Shown here: positions 48,501-58,815 of the stretch, piece after piece
Layout of the letters: the number at the start of each line of letters is the position of its first letter
How positions within the stretch are numbered: position 1 is the first letter of the stretch
Assembly (NCBI RefSeq): GCF_014534645.1
Contig: NZ_JACVQF010000219.1
Span: 102,917-166,916 of the forward strand
Direction of reading: 5' to 3'
DNA: 64,000 bases
DNA from: Streptomyces griseicoloratus
GTDB taxonomy: Bacteria > Actinomycetota > Actinomycetes > Streptomycetales > Streptomycetaceae
Position numbers and translations under genes: made by a program
The notes under the pieces: model-generated
Told to the model about the DNA's origin: nothing
Seen by the model: the letters and a program-made list of their open reading frames with translations, nothing else
The model's database searches: none

Positions 48501-51500
48501 CTCCAGATGGCCGGCCGACAGCGAGGCGACCGTCGCATCGTCCAGGACACCCGCCGTATGCACCACGGCAGTCAGCGGACGCTCGTCCGCGACCTCGTCC
48601 AGCAGACCCGCCAGCGCGTCGAAGTCCGACACGTCGCACGCCGCCACCCGAGCCCGCGCACCCAGCTCCGCCAGCTCCGCCACGAACTCGGCGGCACCCG
48701 GAGTCCCACCACCGCGGCGCGACACCAACAGCAGGTGCCGCGCACCGTGATGGGTCACCAGCCGACGCGCCACCAGACGGCCCAACGTACCGAGAGCACC
48801 GGTCACCAGGACCGTACCCTCCGGGTCCAGACCCTCCACCGCGCCCGCCACGACACCCGCGGCACGCGCCAGACGCGGTACGAACAACCCGCCGCCCCGC
48901 ACCGCCACCTCGGGCTCCCCCGAAGCCAGCACGGCGGGCAGCAGCTCCAGACCACCCTCGTCCACGTGGGCGAGGACCAGCCGGCCGGGCTGCTCGGTCT
49001 GCGCGGTACGGATCAGGCCCACGAGCGGGGCCGTGTGCAGCGCGCCGTCCGGCACGACGAGGACGAGGCGGCTCTCCGCGAACTGCGGGGCGGCCAGCCA
49101 TTCCCGCACGGCCTCCAGCCCGCGCGCCGCCGTGGCGTGGGTCCGGTCGAGTACATCACCGGTGGCACCGACGCCGAGCTGCTGCTCGCCGATCACCACG
49201 AACTCCGGTACGGCGGATCCGGCGTCGACCGCGGCGCCGAGCGCGGCGAGGTCGGCGTAGGGCGCCTCGCCCAGCCGGACCCACCGCCGGCCGGCGACCG
49301 GCTCGGCCGCCGGGACGGCCTCCCAGGCCACCCGGTACAGGGACTCCGCGGCCGGGCCGGCGACGGTGAGCTGATCGCGGGCGATCGGCCGCAGGGCGAC
49401 CGACTCGATCGCCGCCACCGGAGCGCCGGTGCCGTCGGCGAGAGCGAGCCGGGCCGTGTCCTGGCCGGTCCGGGTCCAGCGGACGCGCAGCACCGTGGCG
49501 CCGACCGCGTGCAGCACGAAGCCCGAGAACGAGAACGGCAGCCGGATCGTGCCGTCGTCCTGCGCCGGGGCCGCGTCCTCCAGCACGAGCACGAGCGGGT
49601 GCAGCACCGCGTCGAGGGCGGCGGGGTGCACGCCGAAGCGCGCGGCCTCGGTGTGGAGCCGGTCGGGCAGGGCGACCTCGGCGAAGAGGTCGTCGCCGGC
49701 GCGCCAGGCGGCGCGCAGGCCGTGGAAGGCCGGCCCGTAGCCGTAGCCCAAGTCGTCGAGGCGGTCGTAGACGCCGTCCAGCGGGATGGGGGTGCCGTCG
49801 GCCGGGGGCCACTGGTCCAGGGAAACGCCCGGCGAGGGGACGGAGGACGTGAGCAGGCCGGCCGCGTGGGCGGTCCACTGCTCCTCGCCGGTCCGCGCGT
49901 ACACGGTGAACCGGCGATCGCCGCGCGCGTCGGCCCGGTCGACGGTCAGCCGCAGCTGAACGCCGGTCCTCTCCGGGAGGATCAGGGGTGCCTGGAGGGT
50001 GAGTTCCTCGACGGTGGCGTAGCCCAGCTGCTCGGCCGCGGTGCCCGCGAGCTCCAGGAACACCGTCCCCGGGACCAGGACCCTGCCGCCAATCGCGTGA
50101 TCGGCCAGCCACGGATGCGAGGCCAACGACACCGAGGCCGAGAACTGCGCCCCGTCACCATCGGGCTCCGTGATCAGCGCAGCCAGCAACGGATGATCCA
50201 CAGCCGTCAGCCCCAGGCCCGCCGCATCACCGGAGCGCGGCGCGTCCAACCAGAAACGTTCACGCTGGAACGCGTACGTCGGCAGCTCCACCACACCGGA
50301 ACCCGGCAGGAACCGCTCCCAGTCCACATCCACACCGTGTGCGTGCACAGCGCCCAGGGCGGCGAGGAGGGAACGCTTCTCGGCACGGTCCTTGCGCAGC
50401 ACCGGAACCACGACGACGCCCTCGGTGCCGGCCAGGCACTCGCCCGTCAGACCCGCGAGCGTCCCGTCGGGACCCAGCTCCACGAACGCCGTCACACCAA
50501 GACCGGCCAGCGTGGCGATGCCGTCGGCGAAACGGACCGCCGAACGGGCCTGAACGGCCCAGTACTCGGCGGTGAACTCCTCGACCACCTCACCGGTGAC
50601 GTTCGAAACGACCGGGATCCGGGGAGCCGAATGCGTCAGAGTCCGGGCGACCTCGGTGAGCTCCGCCAGCATTCCGTCCAGGTGCGCGGAGTGGAAGGCA
50701 TGGCTCACCTTCAGCCGCGTCGCCTTCACACCTTCCCCGCGAGCCAGCTCCAGGACGTCGAGCACCGCCGTCTCGTCACCCGAAATCACGGTGGTGTCGG
50801 GGCTGTTGACCCCGGCCACATCCACACCGGTACGACCTTCGAGCCACCCGGCGACGCGCGCTTCACCCGCGTTCAGGGCAACCATCGCCCCGCCCTCGGC
50901 AACGCCCTCCATCAGACGCGCCCGCGCACAGACCAAACGCGCAGCGTCCTCAAGGGACAGCACACCCGCCACATGGGCCGCCGCCAGCTCACCCACCGAA
51001 TGACCCACCAGGTAATCCGGGGTCACCCCGTAATGGGACAGCAGACGGAACAGGGCCACCTCGACCGCGAACAGCGCCGGCTGAGTGAACGCCGTCCGCT
51101 GAAGCAGCTCCGCCTCGCCCTCGATCACGCCGGCGAGCGGACGGTCCAAGTGGACGTCCAACGCCCCGGCGACCTCGTCGAAGGCGGCCGCGAAGACCGG
51201 CTCGGCCGCATACAGCTCCCGGCCCATGCCCACACGCTGACTGCCCTGCCCGGAGAACAGGAACGCCACCGAACCCGCCGAGACGGCCTCGCCCGGGGTC
51301 ACCGCCCGCAGCGCGTCCAGGAGTTCCTCCCGGGTCTCCCCCACGACCACCGCACGGTGATCGAAACGAGCACGCGAGACGGCCAGCGAGCGGCCCACCG
51401 CCACGACGTCCAGCTCCGGCCGCTCCTCCAGGAACGACACCAGCCGATCCGCCTGCTCCGACAGGGCGGCCCCCGACTTGCCCGACACCACCCACGGCAC

Positions 51501-54500
51501 CGGACCCGGCACCGGCGGCTCCTCCACCGGAGCCTCGGTCTCCGTGACCTGCTCGACGATGAGGTGCGCGTTGGTACCGCTGATGCCGAAGGACGAGATG
51601 CCCGCCCGGCGCGGACGGCCGGGCTCCGGCCACTCCCGGGCCTGCGTCAGCAGCTCCACCGCGCCGGCCGACCAGTCGACGTGCGAGGTCGGCTCGTCCA
51701 CGTGCAGCGTCGCCGGGAGAACCCCGTTGCGCATGGCCATGACCATCTTGATCACGCCCGCGACGCCCGCCGCGGCCTGCGTGTGACCGATGTTCGACTT
51801 CAGCGAGCCGAGTCGAAGCGGCTCTTCGCGGTCCTGGCCGTAGGTGGCCAGCAGCGCCTGCGCCTCGATCGGGTCGCCGAGCCTGGTGCCCGTGCCGTGC
51901 GCCTCCACCGCGTCCACCTCGGACGCCGACAGGCGGGCGTCGGCCAGCGCGGCGCGGATGACCCGCTCCTGCGAAGGCCCGTTCGGGGCGGTCAGACCGT
52001 TGCTCGCACCATCCTGGTTCACGGCGGAACCACGGATCACCGCGAGCACCCGGTGCCCGTTGCGCTCCGCGTCCGACAGCCGCTCCAGCACCAGCAGACC
52101 CACGCCCTCGGCCCAGCCCGTACCGTCCGCCGACGAGGAGAACGCCTTGCACCGCCCGTCCGGCGACAGCCCGCGCTGCCGGGAGAACTCCACGAACATG
52201 CCGGGCGTGGCCATGACGGACACACCGCCGGCGAGGGCCACGGAGGACTCGCCCCGGCGCAGCGACTGCGCGGCGAGGTGGAGCGCGACGAGCGAGGACG
52301 AGCAGGCGGTGTCGACCGTCACCGCCGGGCCCTCCAGCCCGAAGGTGTAGGCCAGCCGGCCCGAGGCCACGCTGGCGGTGTTGCCCGTCAGCAGGTAGCC
52401 GTCGTACCCGCCGGACGGCTCGTGCAGCCGCGGCCCGTACTCCTGTGCCGTCGCGCCCACGTACACACCGGTGCGGGTGCCGCGCAGCGCGGCGAGGTCG
52501 ATGCCCGCCTGCTCGAAGGCCTCCCAGGCCGTCTCCAGCAGCAGCCGTTGCTGGGGCTCCATCGCCGCCGCCTCGCGGGGACTGATGCCGAAGAACTCGG
52601 CATCGAACCGGTCCGCATCGTGCAGGAAACCACCTTGGGTGGCGTAGGTCTTGCCGGGGCTGTCCGGATCGGAGGTGAAGAGCGCATCGAGGTCCCAGCC
52701 CCGGTTGGCCGGGAATCCGCCGACCGCGTCGACCTCGCTGCTCACCAGACGCCACAGGTCCTCCGGAGAGGCGACCCCTCCGGGCAGCCGGCATGCCATG
52801 CCCACGATCGCGATCGGCTCGTCAAGGGCTGTGGCCTCGTACTCGTCGTCGTCCTGGTCCTGGTCCGGGCCGAGGAGCTGACCACCGAGGTGTTCGGCGA
52901 GGATGGCCGGGGTCGGGTAGTTGAAGAGGAGGCCGGAGGGCAGGGAGAGCCCGGTGGCCCTGTTCAGCGCGTTCCGGAGCTCGACGGCCGAGAGGGAGTC
53001 GAAGCCCAGGTCCTTGAAGGTCGTGTCGATGTCCACGTCGCGCGCCGATCCGTGGCCGAGCACCGCTGCCACGTGCGCACGTACCAGCTCCAGCTCATCG
53101 AGGCGCGGCGCGGGCCGCTTCGGACCGCTCCGCCGTGCCGCGACGCCCCGGTCCCGGACCGGCCCGGCCGCCGGACCCTCCAGCCAGAAGTGCTGACGCT
53201 GGAAGGCGTACGTGGGCAGGTCCACCAGACCCGAGCCCGGCAGGAACTGCTCCCACTCCACCTCCACACCGCACGCGTGCGCCTCGGCGACCGAGGCCAG
53301 GAAACGATCCCACCCACCGTCGTCGCGCCGCAGCGATCCGACGACGACGGTGCCGCCGACACCGGCCTCGTCGGCCGTGTCGCTGAGGGCCGAGGTGAGC
53401 ACCGGGTGGGCACTGACCTCGATGAAGACGCGATGCCCGTCGCCGAGCAGAGCACGGGTGGCCTCTTCCAGCTGGACGGTCCGGCGGAGGTTGCGGAACC
53501 AGTACGAGCCGTCGAGCTCCTGACCGTTCAGCGGCTGCCCGGTGACAGTGGAGAAGAACCCGATGTCACCGGTACGCGGCGTGACGCCGGCCAACAGCTC
53601 CCGCAGCTCCTCCTCCAGCGAGTCGACGTGGGCGGAGTGAGAGGCGTAGTCGACCGGAATGGTGCGGGCACGGTATCCCTTGACCTCACTTTGGGCGACG
53701 AGGCCGGCCAGGGCCTCCGGGTCGCCGGAGACGACCGTGCTCGCGGGGCCGTTGTGTGCGGCGATGTCGATCGCGCCGCCCCACGGGGCGATGAGTTCGC
53801 GGACCTCGTCGGCCGGCAGAGCCACCGACACCATCCCACCCGTACCGGCCAGCTTCGCGATCGCCCGGCTGCGCAACGCCACGACCTTCGCCGCGTCGTC
53901 CAGCGACAACGCACCGGCGACCACGGCCGCCGCGATCTCACCCTGCGAGTGACCGACCACCGCGTCCGGCTCGATGCCCACCGAGCGCCACAACGCCGCC
54001 AACGACACCATGACCGCCCACAACGCGGGCTGCACCACATCCACCCGGTCGAAACCGGGGGCGCCCTGCGCACCGCGGAGCACATCCAGCAGCGACCAGT
54101 CCGTGAACGGCGCCAGAGCCTGCTCGCACTCCACCAGCCGCCCCGCGAACACCGGGGAGGAGTCGAAGAGCTCGAGCGCCATGCCCTGCCACTGCGAACC
54201 CTGCCCGGGGAAGACGAACACCGTCTTCCCCGCACCACCCGGCACCGCACGGCCCGACACCACACCGGCCGCGGGCACACCCGCGGCCAACGCCCGGACA
54301 CCCGCCAGCAGCTCCTCGCGGGTCTCCCCCACGACCACCGCACGGTGATCGAAACGAGCACGCGACACCGCGAGCGAACGACCCACCGCCGCGACGTCCA
54401 GCCCCGGCCGCTCCTCCAGGAACGACACCAGCCGCTCCGCCTGACCGGCCACGGCATCGGCCGACTTGCCCGACAGCACCCACGGCACCGCACCCGAGCC

Positions 54501-55829
54501 GGACTCGGTGCCGGGCAGCTCCTCCTGCGCCGCGGGCTCGGTGCGCCAGTCCGAAAGCACGACGTGGCAGTTCGTACCGCCGACACCGAACGAGCTGACA
54601 CCTGCGTAGAGCGGCTCGTCCGGCCGCGGCCATGCCTCACGGCTTCGCTGCACGGCGAGCTTCAGCTCGTCGAACGGTATGTCCGGGTTGGGGGTTTCGA
54701 AGTTCAGGCTCGGCACGAGCTCGCGGTGACGGATGCAGAGCGCCGCCTTCAGCAGGCCGACGATGCCGGCGGCACCCTCAAGGTGTCCGACGTTGGTCTT
54801 CACCGATCCGACCCGCAGCTCGGCGCCGTCCACGCGGCCGTCACCGAGCACCGCGCCCAGGGCCGACGCTTCGATCGGGTCGCCCAGCTTGGTACCCGTG
54901 CCGTGCAATTCGACGTACTGCACCTGCTCCGCGGACACCTTGGCACGCTCGTACGCCTGCCGCAGGACATCCTGCTGGCCGGCCGGACCCGGTACGGTCA
55001 GTCCCTCGGTCGCCCCGTCGTTGTTCATCGCGCTGCCGTGCAGCACGCAGTAGACCGGGTCGCCGTCTGCCATGGCGGCGTGCAGCGGCTTGAGCACGAC
55101 GAACGCGCCGCCCTCACCGCGTACGTATCCGTTCGCCCTGGCGTCGAAAGTGAAGCTGAGACCGTCCGGTGACAGTGCGCCGAACCGCTCCGCGCCGATG
55201 GTGCTGTCCGGCACCAGATTGAGGTTGACACCGCCGGCGACGGCCATGGCGGACTCGCCGCGGCGCAGGCTCTCGACTGCCAGGTGCACAGCGACCAGCG
55301 AGGAGGACTGGCCGGTGTCCACGGCCGCACTCGGTCCGTGCAGACCCAGGGTGTAGGAGATCCGGTTGGCAATGACGCCGCGGTTGAGGCCGGTCAGGGT
55401 GTGGCGGGTGATGCCGTCGGCCCCGTGCCGGCGCGTGAGGGCGGCGTAATCGTCGGCGATGACGCCGACGAAGACACCGGTCCGGCTGTCGGCGAGATCG
55501 GACGGGAGGATCCTGGCGTCCTCCAGTGCCTCCCAGGCGAGCTCGAGCATCAGCCGCTGCTGCGGGTCCATCGACGACGCCTCACGCGGACTGATGCCGA
55601 AGAAGCCGGCATCGAATCCGCTGACGTCCTCGAGATAGCCGCCCGGCCGCGAGGGAAGTTCGGGGCGGCTTGCCGGGGGCGCGCCGATCGCACTGCGGCC
55701 GTCGCGCAGCAACTGCCACAGTTGCGCGGGGTTCTCCGCATGCGGCAGTCGGCAGGACATACCGACGATGGCGATGGCCTCGGTCGATGTCGACGTGTCA
55801 GCTTGGAATTCGGCTTGGAATTCAACCAT
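37233..55829 (-). CDS. Type I polyketide synthase PKS1: loading module and modules 1-3
   Basis: The predicted protein has 6198 residues from ATG 55829, with AGGTGGGG upstream. Order: KSQ-AT-ACP loading module (1-1002), then three KS-AT-DH-KR-ACP modules starting near 1003, 2714 and 4434, and a C-terminal docking tail (about 6150-6198, ending [15 protein letters not shown]). The loading KS has Gln174 in VDTGQSSSL in place of Cys, the mark of decarboxylating KSQ domains. Extender choice by AT motifs: loading methylmalonyl (GHSQGE, YASH), module 1 malonyl (HAFH), module 2 methylmalonyl (YASH), module 3 malonyl (HAFH). All three DHs keep HxxxGxxxxP and the DxxxH helix, and all KRs keep the catalytic Tyr. 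There is no ER or methyltransferase. The stop is 2 bp before PKS2. Confidence 0.95.
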   Translation of the reverse strand: MVEFQAEFQADTSTSTEAIAIVGMSCRLPHAENPAQLWQLLRDGRSAIGAPPASRPELPSRPGGYLEDVSGFDAGFFGISPREASSMDPQQRLMLELAWEALEDARILPSDLADSRTGVFVGVIADDYAALTRRHGADGITRHTLTGLNRGVIANRISYTLGLHGPSAAVDTGQSSSLVAVHLAVESLRRGESAMAVAGGVNLNLVPDSTIGAERFGALSPDGLSFTFDARANGYVRGEGGAFVVLKPLHAAMADGDPVYCVLHGSAMNNDGATEGLTVPGPAGQQDVLRQAYERAKVSAEQVQYVELHGTGTKLGDPIEASALGAVLGDGRVDGAELRVGSVKTNVGHLEGAAGIVGLLKAALCIRHRELVPSLNFETPNPDIPFDELKLAVQRSREAWPRPDEPLYAGVSSFGVGGTNCHVVLSDWRTEPAAQEELPGTESGSGAVPWVLSGKSADAVAGQAERLVSFLEERPGLDVAAVGRSLAVSRARFDHRAVVVGETREELLAGVRALAAGVPAAGVVSGRAVPGGAGKTVFVFPGQGSQWQGMALELFDSSPVFAGRLVECEQALAPFTDWSLLDVLRGAQGAPGFDRVDVVQPALWAVMVSLAALWRSVGIEPDAVVGHSQGEIAAAVVAGALSLDDAAKVVALRSRAIAKLAGTGGMVSVALPADEVRELIAPWGGAIDIAAHNGPASTVVSGDPEALAGLVAQSEVKGYRARTIPVDYASHSAHVDSLEEELRELLAGVTPRTGDIGFFSTVTGQPLNGQELDGSYWFRNLRRTVQLEEATRALLGDGHRVFIEVSAHPVLTSALSDTADEAGVGGTVVVGSLRRDDGGWDRFLASVAEAHACGVEVEWEQFLPGSGLVDLPTYAFQRQHFWLEGPAAGPVRDRGVAARRSGPKRPAPRLDELELVRAHVAAVLGHGSARDVDIDTTFKDLGFDSLSAVELRNALNRATGLSLPSGLLFNYPTPAILAEHLGGQLLGPDQDQDDDEYEATALDEPIAIVGMACRLPGGVASPEDLWRLVSSEVDAVGGFPANRGWDLDALFTSDPDSPGKTYATQGGFLHDADRFDAEFFGISPREAAAMEPQQRLLLETAWEAFEQAGIDLAALRGTRTGVYVGATAQEYGPRLHEPSGGYDGYLLTGNTASVASGRLAYTFGLEGPAVTVDTACSSSLVALHLAAQSLRRGESSVALAGGVSVMATPGMFVEFSRQRGLSPDGRCKAFSSSADGTGWAEGVGLLVLERLSDAERNGHRVLAVIRGSAVNQDGASNGLTAPNGPSQERVIRAALADARLSASEVDAVEAHGTGTRLGDPIEAQALLATYGQDREEPLRLGSLKSNIGHTQAAAGVAGVIKMVMAMRNGVLPATLHVDEPTSHVDWSAGAVELLTQAREWPEPGRPRRAGISSFGISGTNAHLIVEQVTETEAPVEEPPVPGPVPWVVSGKSGAALSEQADRLVSFLEERPELDVVAVGRSLAVSRARFDHRAVVVGETREELLDALRAVTPGEAVSAGSVAFLFSGQGSQRVGMGRELYAAEPVFAAAFDEVAGALDVHLDRPLAGVIEGEAELLQRTAFTQPALFAVEVALFRLLSHYGVTPDYLVGHSVGELAAAHVAGVLSLEDAARLVCARARLMEGVAEGGAMVALNAGEARVAGWLEGRTGVDVAGVNSPDTTVISGDETAVLDVLELARGEGVKATRLKVSHAFHSAHLDGMLAELTEVARTLTHSAPRIPVVSNVTGEVVEEFTAEYWAVQARSAVRFADGIATLAGLGVTAFVELGPDGTLAGLTGECLAGTEGVVVVPVLRKDRAEKRSLLAALGAVHAHGVDVDWERFLPGSGVVELPTYAFQRERFWLDAPRSGDAAGLGLTAVDHPLLAALITEPDGDGAQFSASVSLASHPWLADHAIGGRVLVPGTVFLELAGTAAEQLGYATVEELTLQAPLILPERTGVQLRLTVDRADARGDRRFTVYARTGEEQWTAHAAGLLTSSVPSPGVSLDQWPPADGTPIPLDGVYDRLDDLGYGYGPAFHGLRAAWRAGDDLFAEVALPDRLHTEAARFGVHPAALDAVLHPLVLVLEDAAPAQDDGTIRLPFSFSGFVLHAVGATVLRVRWTRTGQDTARLALADGTGAPVAAIESVALRPIARDQLTVAGPAAESLYRVAWEAVPAAEPVAGRRWVRLGEAPYADLAALGAAVDAGSAVPEFVVIGEQQLGVGATGDVLDRTHATAARGLEAVREWLAAPQFAESRLVLVVPDGALHTAPLVGLIRTAQTEQPGRLVLAHVDEGGLELLPAVLASGEPEVAVRGGGLFVPRLARAAGVVAGAVEGLDPEGTVLVTGALGTLGRLVARRLVTHHGARHLLLVSRRGGGTPGAAEFVAELAELGARARVAACDVSDFDALAGLLDEVADERPLTAVVHTAGVLDDATVASLSAGHLERVMRPKVDAAWNLHRLTESLGLASFVMFSSIAGLMGNAGQANYAAANTFLDALAQHRRARNLPATSLAWSLWDSADGMAGTLADADVARWKRSGIVPLSPELGLGLFDAALASAEPLLVPAELDLGALRARAEENALPELFTGLVRVRRRQAAGGGHGAGSSWVQRLTALAAEERAQAVLQTVRETVGLVLGHGADAGIDPAKAFKDTGFDSLTGVELRNRLGSVTGLRLPTTLVFDHPSPQAVADFLLDRLDAAGTSVVPSVTAHAPGWDEPIAVVGMGCRYPGGVSSPEDLWRLVAEGRDAIGEFPSDRGWDVDGLFDPDPDKTGKSYTRKGGFLYEAAEFDAEFFGLSPREATATDPQQRVLLEVAWEALERAGVDPASLRGSSTGVYTGVMYNDYGSRLGSAPEGFEGHLLTGTISSVLSGRVAYTFGLEGPAVTLDTACSSSLVAVHLAAQALRQGECSMALAGGVTVMSTPTTFVEFSRQRGLSPDGTCKSFAASADGTGWAEGAGMLVLERLSDAQRLGHDILGVIRGSAVNQDGASNGLTAPNGPSQERVIRQALANARLAPHEVDAVEAHGTGTRLGDPIEANALLATYGQDREEPLRLGSIKSNIGHTQAAAGVAGIIKMLMAMRNGELPATLHVDEPTPHVDWSTGAVELVTERRAWPEVARPRRAAVSSFGISGTNAHVVLEQGPEPAVAGEPAVAGLPLVVSAKSEAALAARAAQVRELLASETADPARVASALATRAPHLPFRAAVSGAGRDELLAGLVALASGGSAPNLVQGAVTGPGKTVFVFPGQGSQWQGMALELFDASPVFAARLAECERALAPFTDWSLLDVLRGVEGAPGFDRVDVVQPALWAVMVSLAALWRSVGIEPDAVIGHSQGEIAAAAVAGALSLDDAAKVVALRSRAIVKLAGTGGMVSVALPADEVRELITRWDGAVDIAAHNGPRSVVVAGEVTALEELVAHCKDNDMRAKRIPVDYASHSAHVESLRDELLDALSSLTPRAVEVPFLSTVTGQPLDGTELDGSYWFRNLRRTVQLEEATRTLLDQGHRVFIEASAHPVLTVALQETIDDTSYDGAVTVPSLHRDEGGLDDFLASAAQAHVSGAPVDWAAVAGGPGAVVDLPTYPFQRRRHWLEGPAPAGDAGGLGMAAERHPLIGAALWMADEDKLVLSGRIALNTQPWLADHAVAGTVLLPGTAFVDLAIRAGDHTGLDQLDELTLQAPLVLAGRGGVQLQVVVDAPDEEGRRALSVHSRPEPESDDAAIHPWTLHATGVLGHAEGRAGAPADTAWPPAGAEPVDLTAAYDTLAERGFQYGPAFQGLRALWRAGREMFAEVALPKDVPPGEFGIHPALLDAALHPLALAEDGRLVLPFAWTGVRLHAVNAGVLRVRITPEGPGAALWLADASGAPIASVKTLGLRAVDPARLAGSGTPRRPLLQVEWTTAPEAAPAAGWAVLDDFGHGLPAPLGSYSDLAGIVAAPPLVVAPFPGEDGPGAVAHRALRLAQEWLAEERFAGSRLVFVTRDATTARTEAGLGSAPVWGLVRTAMTENPDRFGLLDLTDWDVSEAELGRALAVPDAQVSLRDGALLVPRLVKAPTAGDTVPALNPGGTVLITGATGTLGRLFARHLVAEHGVRHLLLASRRGRDAAGMPELEAELTAHGADVSVVACDTADRTAVAAMLDAIPAQHPLTAVLHTAGVLDDGTLHALTAEQLDTVLRPKVDAARHLHELTAGLELDAFVLFSSLAGTVGTAGQANYAAANTYLDALAHHRQALGLPGTSLAWGLWAEGSGMTGHLTDADLARMARGGIAPIGSEQGPALFDAALATRRPVLVPALLDYTGLRAQSADGTLPALFHGLVRPARRAAVGEQTGGNSLRERLAPLPLQDQERALLDLVRGAVASVLGHTDAGQVAPDRAFNELGFDSLKAVELRNRLNAAAGLKLPATLVFDYPSTAELAGFLRTELLGSAAAAAEARPVAGASDEPIAIVAMACRYPGEVGSPEELWALLSDERDAIGPFPDDRGWDLDGLYDTDPDHVGTSYTRHGGFLYDAPQFDPELFGVSAREATAIDPQQRLLLEICWEAFERAGIDPTSLKGSQTGVFAGVMANEYAARLKDAPEALEGYLSVGSTVSVASGRVAYTFGLQGPAITVDTACSSSLVSIHLAAQALRNGECGLALAGGVTVLATPTLFVEFSRQRGLAPDGRCKSFSAQADGAAWAEGAGILLLERLSDARRNGRRILGVIRGTAVNQDGASNGLTAPNGPSQERVIRQALTNAGLTTADVDALEAHGTGTRLGDPIEAQAVLATYGQERPSPLLMGSLKSNIGHSQAAAGVAGVIKMVMAMRHGVLPRSLHIDEPTPQVDWSAGKVELLTEAMPWPESGRPRRAGVSSFGISGTNAHVIVEQPPAEGTVPPAEPMPAVPLLLSAHNDAALLAQAGQVGAALAGTGQQDLASTGRTLAVGRAVLPHRAVVVASTAAEAVDGCAEPTVRGTPVDGRTAFLFTGQGSQRLGMGRELYTAYPAYAEALDAVCEELDPWLETPLLDVLFGEDPAPLDRTGFTQAALFATEVALFRLLEGWGVRPDFLAGHSIGELAAAHVAGVLSLADAAQLVAARGRLMQALPGGGAMLAVQAGEQEVLPLLAGREDLLGIAAVNGPDSVVLSGDAEAVEAVAAELSARGRRTKRLRVSHAFHSPHMDAMLDEFQTVAKGLTFSAPTIPIVSTLTGQPAGAEELTTPEYWVRHVRQPVRFLDAARALEAEGVRTFLELGPDGVLSAMGQDFLDAGSLLVPVLRGGRPEPHTVVTALAHAHVRGVPVDWPALFGENAGPAADLPTYPFQRRRYWLTEGPGGDVTSAGLDSARHPLLGAAVPLADSDGVLFTGRISARSHPWLADHAVAGTLLVPGTALVELALHAGAALGCERLEELALQTPLVLPDEGALQLQITVGGPDGDGRRPVAVHSRGDQEGDVWNRNATGTVTAAVPGGPEPDLASWPPAGAEAQPVEDLYDRLADQGYGYGPAFQGLKAAWRSGDDLTAEVRLPVDPDGFALHPALFDAALHALLLEEPAGLRLPFSFGGVQLTGSRTTGTLRVKLSAGPDGTVAVGIADETGAPVATVASLALRALPAGTALAHPSEQHVYAVERAGVELPADGDTTIAVLGGADLGLAAEHHADLAGLAASLADGAAAPDVVVLPVPPATVQETGRVTEEVLAVLRQWLATDSPAGARLAVVSTGELAHSALSGLMRTAESEHPGLFQHVITDGLPAGPELLAAALADPRPQLELREGRAYVTRLARVPHPVRTPDADDAFDPERTVLITGGTGALGARVARHLVTGRGARRLLLTSRRGGAEDLVAELTALGADVRVAACDAADRDALAGLLASIPDEHPLTAVVHAAGVVEDATLEAMSPDSLARVLRPKVEAAWNLHELTAGLELTDFVLFSSVAGLVGNAGQANYAAGNTFLDALAEHRRAEGLPAVSLAWGMWQDGMASDLDRADRARLARNGILPMPADRALAALDTALAAGKAPQAGGEAGTRPVLAPVALDLAVLRGLGDTLPELYRGLVRTGRRAGRPAPAPAEIPPAQRLTGLDAEEQRQLLLDLVREQVGIVLAHPAPRTIDVQRGLLDLGFDSLTAVELRNRLNTLTGLRLPSTLVFDHPTTQAVAEYLRGELAGEAADPVQAALDALEAALSAAGPSDGDGPAGTYAARLRGLLRTVDGGPDGADLDLATDDELFAALDNELGR
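42531..47690 (-). other. PKS1 module 2 (KS-AT(methylmalonyl)-DH-KR-ACP)
   Basis: KS Cys2887; AT Ser3330 in GHSQGE with YASH 3430-3433; DH His3637 in [10 protein letters not shown] and Asp3805; KR Tyr4208 with LDD; ACP Ser4376. It adds the only methyl branch and should give the C8-C9 trisubstituted double bond. Its AT is nearly the same sequence as the loading AT. Confidence 0.92.
47691..52823 (-). other. PKS1 module 1 (KS-AT(malonyl)-DH-KR-ACP)
   Basis: KS Cys1176; AT Ser1611 in GHSVGE with HAFH 1710-1713; DH His1911 in [10 protein letters not shown] and Asp2073; KR Tyr2486 with LDD (Asp2430 and Asp2431); ACP Ser2655. It should form the C10-C11 double bond next to the ethyl end. Confidence 0.92.
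52824..55829 (-). other. PKS1 loading module (KSQ-AT(methylmalonyl)-ACP)
   Basis: Gln174 (codon at 55308-55310) replaces the KS nucleophile. AT Ser628 in GHSQGE and Y728-A-S-H731 indicate methylmalonyl-CoA. ACP Ser945. KSQ domains decarboxylate the loaded unit, so the starter is propionyl, as in tylosin-type loading modules. Confidence 0.93.
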
Positions 55830-55877
55830 GGTCGAGTGGCCCCACCTATGTGTTACGTACGATGCCTGAGCGGAGGC

Positions 55878-55908
55878 GTAGCACCCGCAGCCGTGCCGCG
55901 GGTGCTAC
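55878..55908 (-). terminator. Hairpin between ligase gene and PKS1
   Basis: A perfect 11-bp stem (55878-55888 with 55898-55908, 9-nt loop) lies 24 bp past the acyl-CoA ligase stop and 48 bp before the PKS1 start, both minus strand. It may end the C5N operon, leaving only about 48 bp for a PKS1 promoter, or work as an attenuator that sets the PKS share of one long transcript. Confidence 0.6.
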
Positions 55909-55932
55909 ACCGATGTGATTCTGTGTTGGCAG

Positions 55933-57468
55933 CTACGAGCCGGCGGCCGGCTCGTATTTCGAGACGAGCGCCCGCTTGAGAACTTTTCCGCTGGACCCCA
56001 ACGGGAGAGCGTCGGTGAATTCGACTCGGCGCGGGTACTTATATGCGGCGAGACGCTGTTTGCCCCATTCGATGATCTCTTCATCCGTTCCGGAGGTGAC
56101 GTCCTCCGGCCGGGCCGGCACGACAATCGCCCAGACCTCTTCACCGAGCACGGGGTGCGGCACACCGATGACCGCCACCTGCGCCACGGCCGGATGCCCG
56201 ACGAGGATCTCCTCGATTTCGCGCGGATAGACGTTGTAGCCGCCCCGCAGAATCAAGTCCTTCTTGCGGCCCACGACCGAAAGGTAGCCGTCGTCGTCCA
56301 GCCTGCCGAGATCGCCGGTGAGGAACCAGCCGTCGGTCAGGACCTCGGCGGTGAGATCCGGGCGACCGAGATATCCGGCCATGACGTTCGGACCGCGCAC
56401 CACGATCTCGCCCACCTCTCCGACGGGCAGGAGATCGATCGTGTCGGCATTCGGCCGGGCTATGCCGACGGTGATGCCGGTGATCGGAACACCGACCGTT
56501 CCGGGTCGAAAAGTCAGGCCAGGATAGTGATAGGCGACGCTGCAGGAGGTCTCGGTCATCCCGTAGCCCTCGTACACAGGGCATCCGAACGTGCTTCGGA
56601 CGTCTTCGAGGGTCTTGACGGGAAGCGCCGATCCCCCGCTGTACACGCGGTCGAGCCGAGGAACCCGCTCTCCCCGGGCCACCGCATCGAGCAGCTTGGA
56701 ATACATGGTCGGCACGCCCATGAACACCGTGCACCGGTGTTTCGTCATCAGCGCGAGGGCCTCCCGCCCGGAGAACCTCGGCATCATGACGATGGATATG
56801 CCGGCGCGGAAGCCGGTCAGCATGCCGCAGATCTGACCGAAGCCGTGCGACAGCGGCAGACACCCGAGCAATACGTCATCACTCCGGAACGCGTACGGAG
56901 TGGTGACCATCCTCTCGACGTTGTACAGGATGTTCCGGTGGGTGAGCATCACGCCTTTCGGCTCACCCGTCGTACCGGACGTGTAGAACACGACCGCGAC
57001 ATCGTCGGGTTCCCGCACCGCGGAATCGTCGATCGGCGCCGTGTCCAGTGCCGCCTTCTCCAGGTCGACAGTGCCCGCGGGGCCCGGGCCGACGGTGAGG
57101 AGCACCGTGCCGAGCGGCTCCGCCGCCTCTCTCGCCCGGGCGAGCAAGGAGGCGGCGCACACCAGAAATCGGGCGTCGGCGTCGGTCAGTACGTGATCGA
57201 TCTCCGACGCGGTCGCCATGGCATTCAGCGGGATCGCGACGGCGCCGGCCGCCAGCACGCCGAAGTACACGACGGGAAACTGCGGGGTGTCGATCAGGAG
57301 CATGGCGACCCGGTCTCCCGGCCGTACCCCGTTGGCCCGCAGCACGGACGCGTAGCGGCGTGCCTGTTCCCACAGCCACCCGTAGGTGACGTGCTCGGAC
57401 TCGTAGATCACGGCAGTGTGGCCGGGTCGCTGCGCCGCCGTGTCGGCCAGTACGCCGGCAACTGACAT
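55933..57468 (-). CDS. AMP-forming acyl-CoA ligase of the C5N cassette (AsuD3-like)
   Basis: The predicted protein has 511 residues from ATG 57468; GTG 57474, overlapping the ALAS stop, is nearly as good. Adenylating-enzyme motifs are complete: YTSGTTGEPKGVMLTH (phosphate loop), EGYGMTETSCSVAYHYPG, GWFLTGDLGRLDDDGYLSVV, GRKKDLILRGGYNVYPREIE, and the C-terminal Lys in PLGSSGKVLKRAL. The closest general group is medium/long-chain fatty acyl-CoA synthetases. In C5N clusters (asukamycin, moenomycin) a ligase of this kind activates 5-aminolevulinate as its CoA ester, which cyclises to 2-amino-3-hydroxycyclopent-2-enone. Its place directly after the ALAS, with a 2-bp gap, supports that role. Activation of the polyene acid is the alternative, and motif reading alone cannot decide between them. 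Confidence 0.85.
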   Translation of the reverse strand: MSVAGVLADTAAQRPGHTAVIYESEHVTYGWLWEQARRYASVLRANGVRPGDRVAMLLIDTPQFPVVYFGVLAAGAVAIPLNAMATASEIDHVLTDADARFLVCAASLLARAREAAEPLGTVLLTVGPGPAGTVDLEKAALDTAPIDDSAVREPDDVAVVFYTSGTTGEPKGVMLTHRNILYNVERMVTTPYAFRSDDVLLGCLPLSHGFGQICGMLTGFRAGISIVMMPRFSGREALALMTKHRCTVFMGVPTMYSKLLDAVARGERVPRLDRVYSGGSALPVKTLEDVRSTFGCPVYEGYGMTETSCSVAYHYPGLTFRPGTVGVPITGITVGIARPNADTIDLLPVGEVGEIVVRGPNVMAGYLGRPDLTAEVLTDGWFLTGDLGRLDDDGYLSVVGRKKDLILRGGYNVYPREIEEILVGHPAVAQVAVIGVPHPVLGEEVWAIVVPARPEDVTSGTDEEIIEWGKQRLAAYKYPRRVEFTDALPLGSSGKVLKRALVSKYEPAAGS

Positions 57469-57470
57469 GG

Positions 57471-58760
57471 TCACTGCGGCGGCAGTCCGTCTTTCGCGGC
57501 GGTGCGGGCGCCGCCACCGCGGAGCTCGGACGTGGACCAGTCCCGGGCACTCGCGGTCGGGATGTTCAGTTCCTTCCAGATTCCGTGAAGAGCCCGGGCG
57601 AAGTTCTCGACGTCGTTCTGATCGTGCACGGCGGACGGAGCGATGCGCAGGATCTCCTCGCCCGCGGGCACGCTGGGCGCGTTGATGGACTGGACGTAGA
57701 TCCCGTGCCGCTCGAACAGCAGCTGGGACGCCCGCTTGCACATGTCGTCATCACCGACGAAGGCCGCGACGATGTGGGAGTCCGTCGAGATGAACGGGAT
57801 GTCGGCCGCGATCAGAAGGCTGTGCAGAAGCCGCGCGTTCTCCGAGAGGCTCTTCCGCTCGACATCGGAGGACCGCAGGTACTGGACCGACGCCAGCGCA
57901 CCGGCCGCGACCGCCGGCGGCAGCGAGGTGGTGAAGACGAACGAGCGCGAATAGGTCCGCACCGCGTCCACGAGGGCCGCCGGTCCCGCGATGTAGCCGC
58001 CGACCGTTCCGTAGCCCTTCGCCAAGGTGCCCATCACGACCGTGAACCGATCGGCGATGCCTTCCCGCGCGGCGATGCCGGCGCCCTGCGGGCCGTACAT
58101 GCCGACCGCGTGGACCTCGTCGATGAAGGTCGTGGCACCGTATTTGTCCGCGATGTCGGCGATCTCGGCGAGCGGCGCGACGTTGCCCGACATGGAATAG
58201 ACCGTTTCCACGACGATGAGCTTCGGGCAGTCGGCGGGAGCGGCCGCGATCAGTTCTTCCAGGTGGGCGACGTCGTTGTGCCGGAAGATGTGCTTCTTCG
58301 CGCCGCTGTGCCGGAGACCGTCGATGATCGAGGCGTGGTTCTTCGCATCGGAAAACACGACGGTGTCTTCCGGCATCCTCGCCAGCACGGAGAGAGATCC
58401 CTCGTTGGCCGTGTATCCCGATGTGAAAAGGAGAGCGGCTTCCTTGCCGTGCAGATCCGCCAGCTCGTTTTCGAGAAGGACGTGGTAGTGGTTGGTTCCA
58501 CCGATGTTCCGGGAACCTCCGGAGCCTACGCCATGGGTGTCGATCGCGGCTTGCATGGCCGCGATGGCCTGGCGATTCTGGCCCATTCCCAGATAGTCGT
58601 TGCTGCACCAGACACTTACTTCCGAATCCACCCCGTCGCGCCGCGCAGTGGCCAGGGGGTAATTACCGGAACGACGGCCGATCTCCAGGAACTCGCGCTT
58701 GCTTCCAGCAAGGTCGTCAGCCGTCTTGCCACTCAGGTATGATGCCAGGTGAACGTTCAT
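57471..58760 (-). CDS. 5-Aminolevulinate synthase of secondary metabolism (C5N unit)
   Basis: This 429-residue fold-type I PLP enzyme of the alpha-oxoamine synthase family starts at ATG 58760. It condenses glycine with succinyl-CoA to 5-aminolevulinate, releasing CO2 and CoA. Key segments: [17 protein letters not shown] near the N-terminus, [21 protein letters not shown] (glycine-rich), [36 protein letters not shown] with the PLP Asp-His, the Schiff-base Lys248 in [13 protein letters not shown], and [10 protein letters not shown]. Streptomyces make haem by the glutamate (C5) route, so a Shemin-type ALAS is a strong marker of C5N biosynthesis. Its C-terminal 25 residues (about 405-429) are a low-complexity extension. 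The ligase gene follows 2 bp later, and the amide-forming ligase precedes it by 55 bp. Confidence 0.93.
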   Translation of the reverse strand: MNVHLASYLSGKTADDLAGSKREFLEIGRRSGNYPLATARRDGVDSEVSVWCSNDYLGMGQNRQAIAAMQAAIDTHGVGSGGSRNIGGTNHYHVLLENELADLHGKEAALLFTSGYTANEGSLSVLARMPEDTVVFSDAKNHASIIDGLRHSGAKKHIFRHNDVAHLEELIAAAPADCPKLIVVETVYSMSGNVAPLAEIADIADKYGATTFIDEVHAVGMYGPQGAGIAAREGIADRFTVVMGTLAKGYGTVGGYIAGPAALVDAVRTYSRSFVFTTSLPPAVAAGALASVQYLRSSDVERKSLSENARLLHSLLIAADIPFISTDSHIVAAFVGDDDMCKRASQLLFERHGIYVQSINAPSVPAGEEILRIAPSAVHDQNDVENFARALHGIWKELNIPTASARDWSTSELRGGGARTAAKDGLPPQ

Positions 58761-58815
58761 TCACTCGCCTTCTCGACGTAGCGGTTGGATTGACCTGCGA
58801 ACCGAAAGGTCCACG

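Noticed and set aside
47691-52823. Possible enoylreductase or methyltransferase domains between DH and KR.
   Set aside because: The DH-KR linker in each module is the usual structural KR half, with no NADPH-binding LxHxxxGGVG-type ER motif or SAM-binding motif.
40680-55172. A 4830-codon open frame on the plus strand opposite PKS1, and other very long antisense frames (for example 31630-34596 and 22247-25423).
   Set aside because: High-GC codon bias leaves few stops in antisense frames. The translations are low-complexity and rich in Arg, Gly, Val, His and Gln, with no domains, while the minus strand holds complete PKS modules.
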